DNA of 31,405 nucleotides from Elysia marginata. Lineage: Eukaryota > Mollusca > Gastropoda > Plakobranchidae. A program made the translations under genes and the position numbers. The stretch is taken from NCBI GenBank assembly GCA_019649035.1, contig BMAT01002677.1, forward strand, positions 355,223 through 386,627, in the 5' to 3' direction. Below are positions 27,601-31,405 of the stretch, in pieces (position 1 is the stretch's first letter; each line of letters starts with the position of its first letter). The notes under the pieces were generated by a model that saw nothing but the letters and a program-made list of their open reading frames with translations, had not been told where the DNA came from and searched no databases.

Positions 27601-29561
27601 GATTTGGTTGGAATAAAAAATAAAGGACAATTTAAGGCTCATGAAACGCTTTTTAAAGATAAGACTTATTTTCAATAATACTCACCATATTTGGAATATA
27701 TTTCTCCAATACAGTTGCAGAACTCAGCAACCTCCTTAAGTTTGTTTTTTGCTTCCGCCTTCTTCTTTTCTCTCAAGAAGCCTGCATTAAGGAAACATTT
27801 TTTTAAATTAACAACCCTCAACATCACAACCTGCTGAAAAAAAGTTGGATACCAAAGAAATTGTTTAAATAATGTATGGTTGCATCATCAACTGTATAAA
27901 AGCATGCATCATGGCGGAGTTGTAAAAAAATAAAAAAAGGCTAATTTCATTTGTTTTTTTATTTTAAAAGTTTTTAACGACTAACTATTGTAAAACAATA
28001 ACAGCAAGAAAAACTTAAGCAAGAGATTTTTTAAGTGAATCATTGAATGGATTCCTTAAAGTTGCCCATTTCACCTTGCAGCATATTCCTTTTGATTGTA
28101 CAAAAATATAGGTGAGCAACTCTTTGTTTTGTGAAGATTTTATAATAATACAAAGACCTATCAATACAGTGGGACTGAATCAGGAGCCATGATAATCGAG
28201 AAACCCAGGAAATTGGGAATTTTTTCTCTTTAAAATACCCTCTTATTTTCTAAATGGGGAAGAGGGATCCAGCAAATCAAGAAGTTTTTATACAATATAC
28301 ATCATAGAAAAAAAAAATAAAGGCAACTAGTATATTTTTACGAAGAATAAATGGCTGTTAAAGATTGATGGAATGTGTTGCCTTCATTTTACAAGTCTTT
28401 CAAAAGCAAGCCAGTACTGTTGCAGAGGTTATTATCAGTTGCCACTAGGTTTCTCACCTGAAACAAAGAAATACCTCCACAGCACACATAGCAAAAAAGC
28501 TTATAATGAGTATGACAGTTACTGGTGCCTATGGCAACCCTATAGACAGAATAGTTTTCTCAAGAGTAATGGTGTGCTTAATTCACACATGGCCAGTCTG
28601 ATGCAACCGTTTTACCTGTACAGCCCAGGTTATGGCTGACCAATTGTACCATACCACTGCCCTTGACAATCAAAGTGCAGTATCTAAAGTGTAAACCAAA
28701 TGGGATGTACTGCACTTTGATCACTTTGATTGTCACGGGCAACTAATGCTAGTTTCCATGGCAATGTTGTGCAATGTTGTGCAAAACTATCTTTGTCATT
28801 CTGCTTCAATACAGAAGGAAGAGCTAAATCCAGGGCTTGAAATTGAATTAGGTGTTCAGAAGGGTAAGCAAAAATTGCCTTGGTGAGGTCTGAAAACCAG
28901 AGGGCACCGAGGCAATTTGCTTGGACACCAAGACTAGTGCCCACTACATGCAACATCATTACCAATGATCATCATTATCATCATAGTGGAAACACCACCA
29001 GCTCCACAAACAGAGAAGAAAAAGTCAAAAGCAGACCACCATGTCTTTGTCACTATAATTTATTTATGTAATACCGTCATATTTTATCTTTAACAAAAGA
29101 AAAAAAGGGCACGGCAAAAATTGCTGCGGTTGACCCTCTAATTTTGAGAGCATTATGGCAAAATGCAAGGGCACCACGGCAAATTGCCGCGGTTTATTTC
29201 AAATCCTGTAAATCCCAACTATATTATATATAACAAATGAGATGAAATTTCTCTCATCCTTTATTATGATCTCAAATAGATGTTTTAGATATATATGTCC
29301 CCGTTCACATTCTGTAAAGAAATGATGTCAGCTATTGCCTAACTGGAGTTAAAACCAAAATTTGGCTAGCTCGGCAAATTGGAAGAGAATCATCATCTCC
29401 TGACATTCACCGGTTAGCAAGATCCCATTGTAAATATAATAGCTTCTTGTTTTCAATAGCAGACTCATAGAAAACTCAGAGTCAGAATCTTAGCTTCTTT
29501 AACAAATAAATTTACTTTTCAGCCACTTACATTGCAAGTTTTTAGCATCATCAGCATCCAT
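418..29561 (-). CDS. TONSL: TONSL orthologue, 18 coding exons, 3' end off the left edge
   Basis: Tonsoku-like DNA repair protein. In animals TONSL pairs with MMS22L, binds new histone H3-H4 through its ankyrin domain, and helps load RAD51 at stalled or broken forks in the nucleus. The joined exons are 29561-29531, 27781-27686, 27327-27156, 26199-25982, 23874-23802, 23044-22873, 22225-22111, 21448-21309, 20233-20087, 19256-19131, 16835-16571, 11988-11915, 11516-11436, 9511-9275, 6765-6645, 5499-5391, 4683-2949 and 694-418. Phases agree at all 17 junctions. Domains by residue: TPR-type helices about 10-460, acidic linker about 470-525, ankyrin repeats about 544-670, disordered linker about 690-1130, ubiquitin-like fold about 1132-1211, leucine-rich repeats from about 1246. 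Human TONSL is about 1378 residues; this protein is already 1396 with the last repeats missing, mainly because of the long linker. The identification is firm; individual splice sites are read by eye. Confidence 0.95.
1665..1990 (+). mobile_element. Non-LTR retrotransposon fragment: reverse transcriptase
   Basis: The plus strand reads [12 protein letters not shown], then after a frame change [14 protein letters not shown], then [20 protein letters not shown], then [13 protein letters not shown]. This is the order of the fingers and early palm of LINE reverse transcriptases (K-APGPDKI, IP-W---I--ILKKG, LER--N-RL). At least two frame changes and stops show that it is dead. The catalytic YADD region is absent. 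It is inserted antisense to TONSL. Confidence 0.8.
1992..2290 (+). mobile_element. Non-LTR retrotransposon fragment: leader and start of endonuclease
   Basis: The frame opening at 2132 ([14 protein letters not shown]) runs into [15 protein letters not shown], which matches the first beta strand of the APE-type endonuclease of LINE elements (usually GTWNVRTL--xGKL). The frame stops at TGA shortly after, near 2298, so only about the first 20 residues of the endonuclease remain. The GC-rich stretch before it resembles a LINE 5' leader. Confidence 0.6.
2949..4683 (-). CDS. TONSL: TONSL exon 17 (disordered linker, ubiquitin-like domain, LRR 1-2)
   Basis: A 1735-nt exon, residues about 726-1304. 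The first 400 residues are low complexity, rich in Ser, Asn, Lys and Asp, with basic clusters ([21 protein letters not shown]) that could act as nuclear localisation signals, a block NWLINDVDV, and a Gln/His-rich run near residues 1090-1120. Residues 1132-1211 ([19 protein letters not shown] to [12 protein letters not shown]) form a ubiquitin-like beta-grasp unit also present in vertebrate TONSL. Leucine-rich repeats start near residue 1246 ([13 protein letters not shown], then [15 protein letters not shown]). The acceptor is GTTACAG and the donor CTCAAG|GTATTA, phase 0. Confidence 0.95.
4684..5390 (-). other. Intron 16 of TONSL
   Basis: A 707-nt AT-rich intron. I see no repeat family, RNA gene or other coding potential in it. 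Confidence 0.7.
5391..5499 (-). CDS. TONSL: TONSL exon 16 (post-ankyrin linker)
   Basis: Encodes residues about 690-726: a Ser/Asn-rich stretch, then [12 protein letters not shown]. It has little recognisable homology and is supported by phase at both ends, by the consensus GTAAGT donor and by continuity with the open frame of exon 17 (RQK joins to KMKGKD). Confidence 0.82.
6001..6040. repeat. 20-bp tandem duplication
   Basis: The unit CTGCTATCAAAACTATCACA is followed directly by a second copy with one mismatch (CTA instead of CTG at the start). Probably a local replication-slippage product. Confidence 0.85.
6246..6608 (+). repeat. Dispersed repeat, copy A
   Basis: Shares long blocks in the same order and orientation with 24546-24931, beginning GAGATATAGGCTTT and ending GACTTGTTGCAAGACA. 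Shared blocks include AGTTTTCACACC, GAGAAAATAAGCTTTTCTGT and GACTACCTTCCAATTT. No terminal inverted repeats or poly-A tail were seen, and coding frames are not kept between copies. Class unknown. Confidence 0.85.
6645..6765 (-). CDS. TONSL: TONSL exon 15 (last ankyrin repeat and cap)
   Basis: Encodes residues 650-689. [15 protein letters not shown] is the terminal ankyrin helix; Trp660 matches human Trp641 at the same offset of 19. It is followed by [18 protein letters not shown]. The acceptor is a weak TTTTTAAG and the donor is GTCAAG|GTAATA. It sits next to a dispersed repeat in intron 15, but coding sequence and repeat do not overlap. Confidence 0.92.
7490..7860 (-). pseudogene. Decayed coding remnant with a CxxC motif, unknown family
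   Basis: The minus strand shows a broken frame: [20 protein letters not shown] and [13 protein letters not shown], then in another frame [20 protein letters not shown] and IAYSMYK, a stop, and [18 protein letters not shown], ending at a stop after VLLKN. Charge pattern and length suggest a once-real protein end with a CPRC motif, probably from a mobile element. I do not recognise the family. It probably extends across the mariner to about 8930. Confidence 0.4.
7863..7903 (+). repeat. Mariner terminal inverted repeat, left
   Basis: A 41-bp terminal repeat, the reverse complement of 8788-8828 with four mismatches. It abuts the TA target duplicate at 7861-7862. Confidence 0.95.
7961..8700 (-). 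pseudogene. Mariner transposase pseudogene
   Basis: Starts at ATG 8700 ([19 protein letters not shown]) and continues with the DNA-binding helices ([20 protein letters not shown]). It hits a TGA at 8535-8533 and resumes with [20 protein letters not shown] and GRPKTS, the family's WF--F--G---L-DD-RSGRP block. An internal deletion after KIKVRKI joins the HTH region to [14 protein letters not shown] and so removes the first catalytic Asp. The second Asp (QQD) and the third (VPSDFHL) are 34 residues apart, the mariner DD34D spacing. A frameshift near 8100 and another stop precede the terminal DYVEK. It cannot encode an active enzyme. Confidence 0.93.
8788..8828 (-). repeat. Mariner terminal inverted repeat, right
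   Basis: The partner of 7863-7903, followed directly by the TA at 8829-8830. Confidence 0.95.
8831..8930 (-). pseudogene. Probable continuation of the remnant split by the mariner
   Basis: When the mariner and one TA are left out, the minus-strand frame reads across the gap into [18 protein letters not shown] on the 7800-7860 side. Together with the CxxC segment this suggests one older element. The family is not recognised and the boundaries are unclear. Confidence 0.25.
9275..9511 (-). CDS. TONSL: TONSL exon 14 (ankyrin repeats 2-3, histone H4 reader)
   Basis: Encodes residues 571-649. [19 protein letters not shown] is the H4-tail-binding ankyrin: Asp578, Trp582, Glu587 and Asn590 match human Asp559, Trp563, Glu568 and Asn571, and Asp623 matches Asp604. 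In the human structure these residues hold the H4 tail and recognise unmethylated Lys20. Differences are Phe579 where human has Tyr560, and TPLID in place of TPLHD in the third repeat. The acceptor is CATCTGTAG and the donor GACGAT|GTAAGA, phase 0. Confidence 0.97.
9741..9975. repeat. Degenerate tandem repeat, about six units of about 37 bp
   Basis: Units follow a common pattern: TGAGATTT, then a few bases, then AGAGAAAA, then GGTTAACTTTACTTCTT. They start near 9744, 9788, 9830, 9863, 9902 and 9940. Units differ at many positions and in length, so the array is old. Confidence 0.75.
10201..10343. repeat. 72-bp tandem duplication
   Basis: The segment 10201-10272 (starting CGCAACTATGAGAACTCTCG) is repeated at 10273-10343 with about ten differences, both ending TTTTCATTTCTA. 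Confidence 0.92.
10427..10561 (+). pseudogene. Short ORF fragment, 44 codons, Helitron-like start
   Basis: Reads [20 protein letters not shown] and then [12 protein letters not shown] before stopping. Basic, Arg/Ser-rich starts of this kind are typical of Helitron Rep-Hel proteins in invertebrates, but none of the Rep or helicase core follows. Not a functional gene on this evidence. Confidence 0.3.
11436..11516 (-). CDS. TONSL: TONSL exon 13 (ankyrin repeat 1)
   Basis: Encodes residues 544-570, [20 protein letters not shown] and following, the first ankyrin repeat and almost identical to the vertebrate RNxxGETLLHRACIEG segment. Glu549 corresponds to human Glu530. The acceptor is CTTCTTCAG and the donor is GCCCAG|GTATCA. 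Both ends are phase 0. Confidence 0.96.
11517..11914 (-). other. Intron 12 of TONSL
   Basis: A 398-nt AT-rich intron with a clear polypyrimidine tract before exon 13. Nothing else seen. Confidence 0.75.
11915..11988 (-). CDS. TONSL: TONSL exon 12 (linker before ankyrins)
   Basis: A 74-nt exon encoding [20 protein letters not shown] and a few basic residues. With the split codon of exon 11 it reads [13 protein letters not shown], like human ELSEGEDDTDGLTP. The acceptor is TTCTGCAG and the donor is GCAAGA|GTAAGT, phase 0. It lies downstream of the largest intron, but phase and homology are unambiguous. Confidence 0.88.
11989..16570 (-). other. Intron 11 of TONSL, the largest
   Basis: A 4582-nt intron between the acidic linker and the ankyrin domain. 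Most of it is AT-rich with poly-A and poly-T runs. A stretch at about 14370-14880 is less AT-rich and may be an old repeat. I found no exon, RNA gene or recognisable transposase on either strand. Confidence 0.65.
14370..14880. repeat. Less AT-rich island, unidentified
   Basis: The composition differs from the intron around it (CCCGTAACAACGGGCCGCAC near 14510, CCTTGAGCCTCGGGGGCAGC near 14715). The only plus-strand frame is 62 codons (14673-14861) without recognisable motifs. Probably a decayed mobile-element piece, judged on composition only. Confidence 0.3.
16571..16835 (-). CDS. TONSL: TONSL exon 11 (end of TPRs, acidic linker)
   Basis: Encodes residues about 431-518. A helical segment ([20 protein letters not shown]) closes the TPR region. 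It is followed by a highly acidic run with [19 protein letters not shown] at its core and a basic patch ARRKGK. Human TONSL has an equivalent Glu/Asp-rich linker between TPRs and ankyrins; acidic tracts of this kind often contact histones, but that role is inference here. The acceptor is TTTGTGCAG and the donor CTCTCAG|GTAGG. Confidence 0.93.
16836..19130 (-). other. Intron 10 of TONSL
   Basis: A 2295-nt AT-rich intron. No repeat family or coding remnant was recognised, apart from homopolymer tracts such as the G-run next to the exon 11 acceptor at 16857-16866. Confidence 0.65.
19131..19256 (-). CDS. TONSL: TONSL exon 10 (TPR 8)
   Basis: Encodes residues about 389-430, including [12 protein letters not shown] and [14 protein letters not shown]. 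It parallels human KTWLNIALSREE followed by the last TPR helix. The acceptor is TTTTACAG and the donor is CTTCAG|GTAAAT. Both ends are phase 0. Confidence 0.93.
19257..20086 (-). other. Intron 9 of TONSL
   Basis: An 830-nt intron. The part 19420-19960 is somewhat less AT-rich but shows no frame or repeat I recognise. Confidence 0.65.
20087..20233 (-). CDS. TONSL: TONSL exon 9 (TPR 7)
   Basis: Encodes residues about 340-388, including [20 protein letters not shown] and YYRQELEER. It matches the human [25 protein letters not shown] repeat. The acceptor is ACTGCAG and the donor is GAGCAA|GTAAGT. Both ends are phase 0. Confidence 0.95.
20234..21308 (-). other. Intron 8 of TONSL
   Basis: A 1075-nt AT-rich intron. 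The only structured feature is a TA microsatellite near 20424-20441. Confidence 0.7.
20424..20441. repeat. TA microsatellite
   Basis: About nine TA dinucleotides in a row. Confidence 0.9.
21309..21448 (-). CDS. TONSL: TONSL exon 8 (TPR 6)
   Basis: Encodes residues about 293-339, a helix [11 protein letters not shown] followed by [19 protein letters not shown], a clear TPR. It aligns with the human [21 protein letters not shown] repeat. The acceptor is TCAATAG after a T-rich tract and the donor is GCGACT|GTAAGT, phase 0. Confidence 0.93.
21449..22110 (-). other. Intron 7 of TONSL
   Basis: A 662-nt AT-rich intron with short poly-A runs. Nothing else recognised. Confidence 0.7.
22111..22225 (-). 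CDS. TONSL: TONSL exon 7 (TPR 5)
   Basis: Encodes residues about 255-292, including [20 protein letters not shown], which parallels human [20 protein letters not shown]. Two in-frame donors lie 3 nt apart: one after 22114 (CAAT|GTGG) and one after 22111 (AATGTG|GTTTGT). I chose the second because GTTTGT is closer to a donor consensus; the first would remove one residue. Confidence 0.88.
22226..22872 (-). other. Intron 6 of TONSL
   Basis: A 647-nt intron, of which about half is a SINE (about 22432-22770). The rest is AT-rich. Confidence 0.7.
22432..22770 (+). mobile_element. tRNA-derived SINE
   Basis: A polymerase III B box, GGTTCGATTCC, lies at 22484-22494. A weak A-box-like stretch (TAGGAGTTCAAGAAGG) is about 40 bases upstream. 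The body contains TTTCCTCAGTCCACATACCT and ATGGGTATCCAGCTAC, a layout common in tRNA-derived SINEs of marine invertebrates. The 3' end is an A-rich tail (TAATAAAAAAAAAATAAATAAA-like run) near 22749-22770. Target-site duplications were not clear. Confidence 0.75.
22873..23044 (-). CDS. TONSL: TONSL exon 6 (TPR 4-5)
   Basis: Encodes residues about 197-254, with the TPR segment [20 protein letters not shown] followed by a charged helix ending KEMYIQKTQ. It corresponds to the human RYNLGTIHWRAGQHSQAM region. The acceptor is CATGCAG and the donor is ACACAG|GTGTGT, phase 0. Confidence 0.93.
23045..23801 (-). other. Intron 5 of TONSL
   Basis: A 757-nt AT-rich intron without recognised features. Confidence 0.7.
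23802..23874 (-). CDS. TONSL: TONSL exon 5 (TPR helix)
   Basis: A 73-nt exon encoding residues about 173-197 ([20 protein letters not shown] and following). It continues LYLNIG from exon 4 to give the TPR turn LNIGLVYD. The acceptor is AATTAG and the donor is GCAGA|GTAAGT. The split Glu codon is completed by exon 6. Confidence 0.9.
23875..25981 (-). other. Intron 4 of TONSL
   Basis: A 2107-nt intron holding copy B of the dispersed repeat (24546-24931). No other family was recognised. Confidence 0.7.
24546..24931 (+). repeat. Dispersed repeat, copy B
   Basis: The partner of 6246-6608, same orientation, roughly three quarters alike over its length with several indels. Longer than copy A by about 20 bp. 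It is followed by AAATAGACTTG, not by a poly-A tail. Confidence 0.85.
25982..26199 (-). CDS. TONSL: TONSL exon 4 (TPR 3)
   Basis: Encodes residues about 100-172. The stretch [14 protein letters not shown] is strongly diagnostic, since vertebrate TONSL has [11 protein letters not shown] at this place. The exon ends with [10 protein letters not shown], equivalent to the family's TRLYLNLGL. The donor is ATTG|GTGAGA. Confidence 0.95.
26200..27155 (-). other. Intron 3 of TONSL
   Basis: A 956-nt AT-rich intron. A short local duplication (AGAATTCTAAATTCTAAAGA) occurs near 26620. No repeat family was recognised. Confidence 0.7.
27156..27327 (-). CDS. TONSL: TONSL exon 3 (TPR 1-2)
   Basis: Encodes residues about 43-100. 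It has the TPR signatures [10 protein letters not shown] and [17 protein letters not shown], which match the first two TPRs of animal TONSL. The donor is GCCAG|GTAGTT, leaving AG to be completed to Arg by exon 4. The acceptor (CCTCTAAG) is weak but is the only one that fits the phase. Confidence 0.92.
27328..27685 (-). other. Intron 2 of TONSL
   Basis: A 358-nt AT-rich intron without recognised features. Confidence 0.75.
27686..27781 (-). CDS. TONSL: TONSL exon 2 (first TPR helix)
   Basis: Encodes residues about 11-42, a Lys-rich helix followed by [15 protein letters not shown], the start of the first TPR. The acceptor is ATGCAG and the donor is ATATG|GTGAG. Entry and exit phases are both 1. 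The split Gly codon joins to exon 3 to give SKYGQYEDAI, a typical TPR turn. Confidence 0.88.
28659..28740. repeat. Perfect-arm inverted repeat (hairpin)
   Basis: The left arm 28659-28682 (GCCCTTGACAATCAAAGTGC and on) pairs with the right arm 28708-28740. The right arm carries an extra tandem copy of ATCAAAGTG; apart from that and one mismatch the arms are complementary. The loop is 25 bases. Confidence 0.88.
28831..29208. mobile_element. Small non-autonomous DNA element (MITE-like)
   Basis: The ends are an inverted pair, CAGGGCTTGAAAT on the left and CAGGATTTGAAAT read inward from the right. A six-base direct repeat TAAATC flanks the pair at 28825-28830 and 29209-29214, consistent with a target duplication. 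Inside, near-palindromes around GGCAAATTGCC recur near both ends. It is 378 bp and has no coding frame. Superfamily not assigned. Confidence 0.65.
29531..29561 (-). CDS. TONSL: TONSL exon 1 (start codon)
   Basis: Encodes [10 protein letters not shown] plus one base of the next codon, and ends at a consensus GTAAGT donor. The ATG has G at -3 and G at +4. An in-frame TGA at 29621-29619, with no other ATG in between, makes this the first usable start. The sequence just upstream (CTCTTGGCAG ending at 29575) looks like a splice acceptor, so the 5' leader may be split by a further intron. A short, non-conserved N-terminus ahead of the first TPR is normal for the family. Confidence 0.8.
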
Positions 29562-31405
29562 TTCTTCACCAGGGCTGCCAAGAGCCAGAAATAAATCATG
29601 AAACTTGTTTCTAATGATTCATGTAGATGGTCTAAATCACCATGTCATACAGCAGCGATCCAAAAGCCATCAGTTGACAGTCTTTTTTTCTGAAAAATTA
29701 AGAAAACTCAAAGATCAATAAAATTTGTGGTATTATTTTAATACTGAAAGTTTTATCTTTTGTTAACAATTTCCCTTTTATTCCCAATAAAAGGGCCAAT
29801 TATTTTGCACTTTAAAAAACTGTGAAGTGCACAAATGTTTAAACTTTTAACTTGTTATACTACAACAGCTTAGAGAGAGAAATAGGAAGTGTTGATCTCT
29901 TCAATTTGAAAAATACACAATCCATTTGCAGTTTTGTTTCCTAAAACAGATAAAACTTTTTGTCATTATACCACTGGTCAAAAGATTTCCACCGTCCAAT
30001 TGGTCCTGGGTCTTTTTTATGGCATGTGTTCAAAAAGTAAAATTGATGTTTTAAAATAAAATTGTTATTGGGTTGAAACAAGACCTGTATTGAACCAATT
30101 GACAAATTTTTTAATAAAACTTTTCAGCATTTTGACTGCTACTCTAGCAAGTTAGATAAAATTTACATTAAAAAAAAAATCAACTACTCTATTTTAAAAA
30201 TAAGAGTAACACAGGAAACCAGCACAGAAAAGCTGCTCTACTCCCAGAATTACATATGTAACTCCTTTACAACCCACAATGTGCAGCTATTAAAAAAATA
30301 TCAACATGAAGGTCAACAACAATAATCAATGACTGTTAACAATAAGAGTAAAGCAAAATTATTGCTGTAAAAAAGTAATTGAGGCTGTGACAAAAGGTTG
30401 TGATTCTGTCAGTTGTGATGGTGGACAAAGTGTTTTAAGGCATATATATAGCAAAGAAAATAAGGCTGTCATAAAAAAAGCTCTTTCCTTGTATCTTTCT
30501 CAAACTAGATCATTAAGTAGTGTTAAAAGTTTAATAAAAAAAAAGACCTTAAGGTGTAAAAAAAAAAAAAAAGGAAGGAAAGACCTTTTCAAAACTCTGT
30601 CAGTTGTGATGGTGGACAAAAAAAATTTTGTGACAAGTAGCGGTCAGTTAGACATGTATCTATAGGCTAGATCACTAAATTAGAATGAAACATATAGTGC
30701 CATCTAGTAAAATTTAAGAAGAGAAATTTATAATTATGACAACTTGAAATGTGACATTTTCGATTTTTAAATTTGAACATTTTTTTGTAGATCCAGAAAT
30801 GCCAGTCAGATGAGAATCTATAATTCTATGAGAAGCGTGTATATGAGGCATTCCCAAAAGTTGGTCCATGAAAGATGGACATTGAGGTGAAAAAATTAAA
30901 CTCCCCCAAAGCAATTAAAATTGGTCTATGGTTTAGAGAAATTATCTATCTTAACTAATGTGAAAGAAAAAAGATAAAAAAATTTTACCCTTGTTAAGAG
31001 AAAGCCGTTATAGTTACAGCTCCCTTCATATTGAGGACATAACGATTCACTCCGATAGAAGTTTATAATTCTAAAAGCATGCATGTGTTATGGGATATTT
31101 GTGGTAGGAGGTTTTAGGTTACCTATTATTGAACAACTACACAGGTTTTATGAGTTTCACTCAGTTCATTTTTTTTTGTAGAGGCAAAAATGTGCCGAGA
31201 CATGCTGTGTTTATAGGAACCCAATACTGAAAAGTTTAAAATTTCCATAAATATTTTACAGATTCTATTCAAATTTCAATAAAATTATCTTAAGTTCACA
31301 CTAGACTTTGCAAGTATGAAAGTTTTCAATAAGTTTCATTTTCAACAATGGGAACATAATACAGTCGGACCCGCGAAATAGGGAATTTCTGTGAAATCGG
31401 GAAAA
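29562..31405. other. 5' flank of TONSL, no gene recognised
   Basis: AT-rich flank. A possible 5' leader exon edge lies at 29574. The part 30387-30690 holds an imperfect direct repeat, and a transposon-like terminus reaches the right edge (31361-31405). The longest frames here have no recognisable motifs. The promoter cannot be placed from sequence alone. Confidence 0.55.
30406..30690. repeat. Imperfect direct repeat pair
   Basis: The 24 bases at 30406-30429 (CTGTCAGTTGTGATGGTGGA and four more) recur exactly at 30597-30620. A second shared block, TAGATCATTAAGTAG-like, follows each copy (near 30506 and 30668), so an original unit of about 110 bp was probably duplicated and then diverged. Confidence 0.8.

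Larger units (their letters stand above)
27782..29530 (-). other. Intron 1 of TONSL
   Basis: A 1749-nt intron. It holds a strong hairpin at 28659-28740 and a small inverted-repeat element at 28831-29208. A stretch starting ACAGTGGGAC near 28167 resembles a Tc1/pogo-type terminus but has no visible partner. Confidence 0.65.

Noticed and set aside
28684..28965. 93-codon minus-strand frame in intron 1
   Set aside because: It crosses a hairpin arm and the edge of a MITE-like element and shows no family motif.
30387..30665. 92-codon plus-strand frame rich in Lys and Ser
   Set aside because: It runs through poly-A tracts and through both copies of a direct repeat, has no recognisable domain and no splice context.
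1..31405. CRISPR array, prokaryotic operon or phage module
   Set aside because: Spliced gene structure, intron composition and eukaryotic mobile elements rule out a prokaryotic context; no regularly spaced repeats of that type occur.

Overview
The window comes from an AT-rich animal genome, most likely a marine invertebrate. Coding blocks are short, interrupted by AT-rich introns with clear GT/AG splice sites, and the introns hold animal-type transposons (mariner, non-LTR retrotransposon, tRNA-derived SINE). I cannot name the species.

One gene fills almost the whole window on the minus strand: an orthologue of TONSL (Tonsoku-like, NFKBIL2; plant TONSOKU/BRU1/MGO3). I assembled 18 coding exons by hand, from the ATG at 29561 down to 418. 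Every exon junction keeps the reading phase, and the visible coding sequence is 4189 nt (1396 complete codons). The order is TPR array (exons 1-11), Asp/Glu-rich linker (exon 11), ankyrin repeats (exons 13-15), long Ser/Asn/Gln-rich linker, ubiquitin-like fold and first leucine-rich repeats (exon 17), then more leucine-rich repeats (exon 18). The 3' end lies beyond the left edge. The ankyrin residues that read the unmethylated histone H4 tail in human TONSL are nearly all present at a constant offset of 19, which supports both the identification and the exon assembly.

By region: 1-417 is intron; 418-694 is exon 18; 695-2948 is an intron with non-LTR retrotransposon debris; 2949-6765 holds exons 17, 16 and 15; 6766-9274 is an intron with a dead, internally deleted mariner inserted in an older decayed coding remnant; 9275-11988 holds exons 14, 13 and 12, with a degenerate minisatellite and a possible Helitron scrap; 11989-16570 is the largest intron; 16571-29561 holds exons 11 to 1, with a SINE, a second copy of a dispersed repeat and a small inverted-repeat element; 29562-31405 is 5' flank without a recognisable gene. 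TONSL is known to act with MMS22L in RAD51-dependent repair of broken replication forks, so the gene is informational housekeeping. I found no new multi-gene system; the points of interest are details of this TONSL and the layered mobile-element history of its introns.
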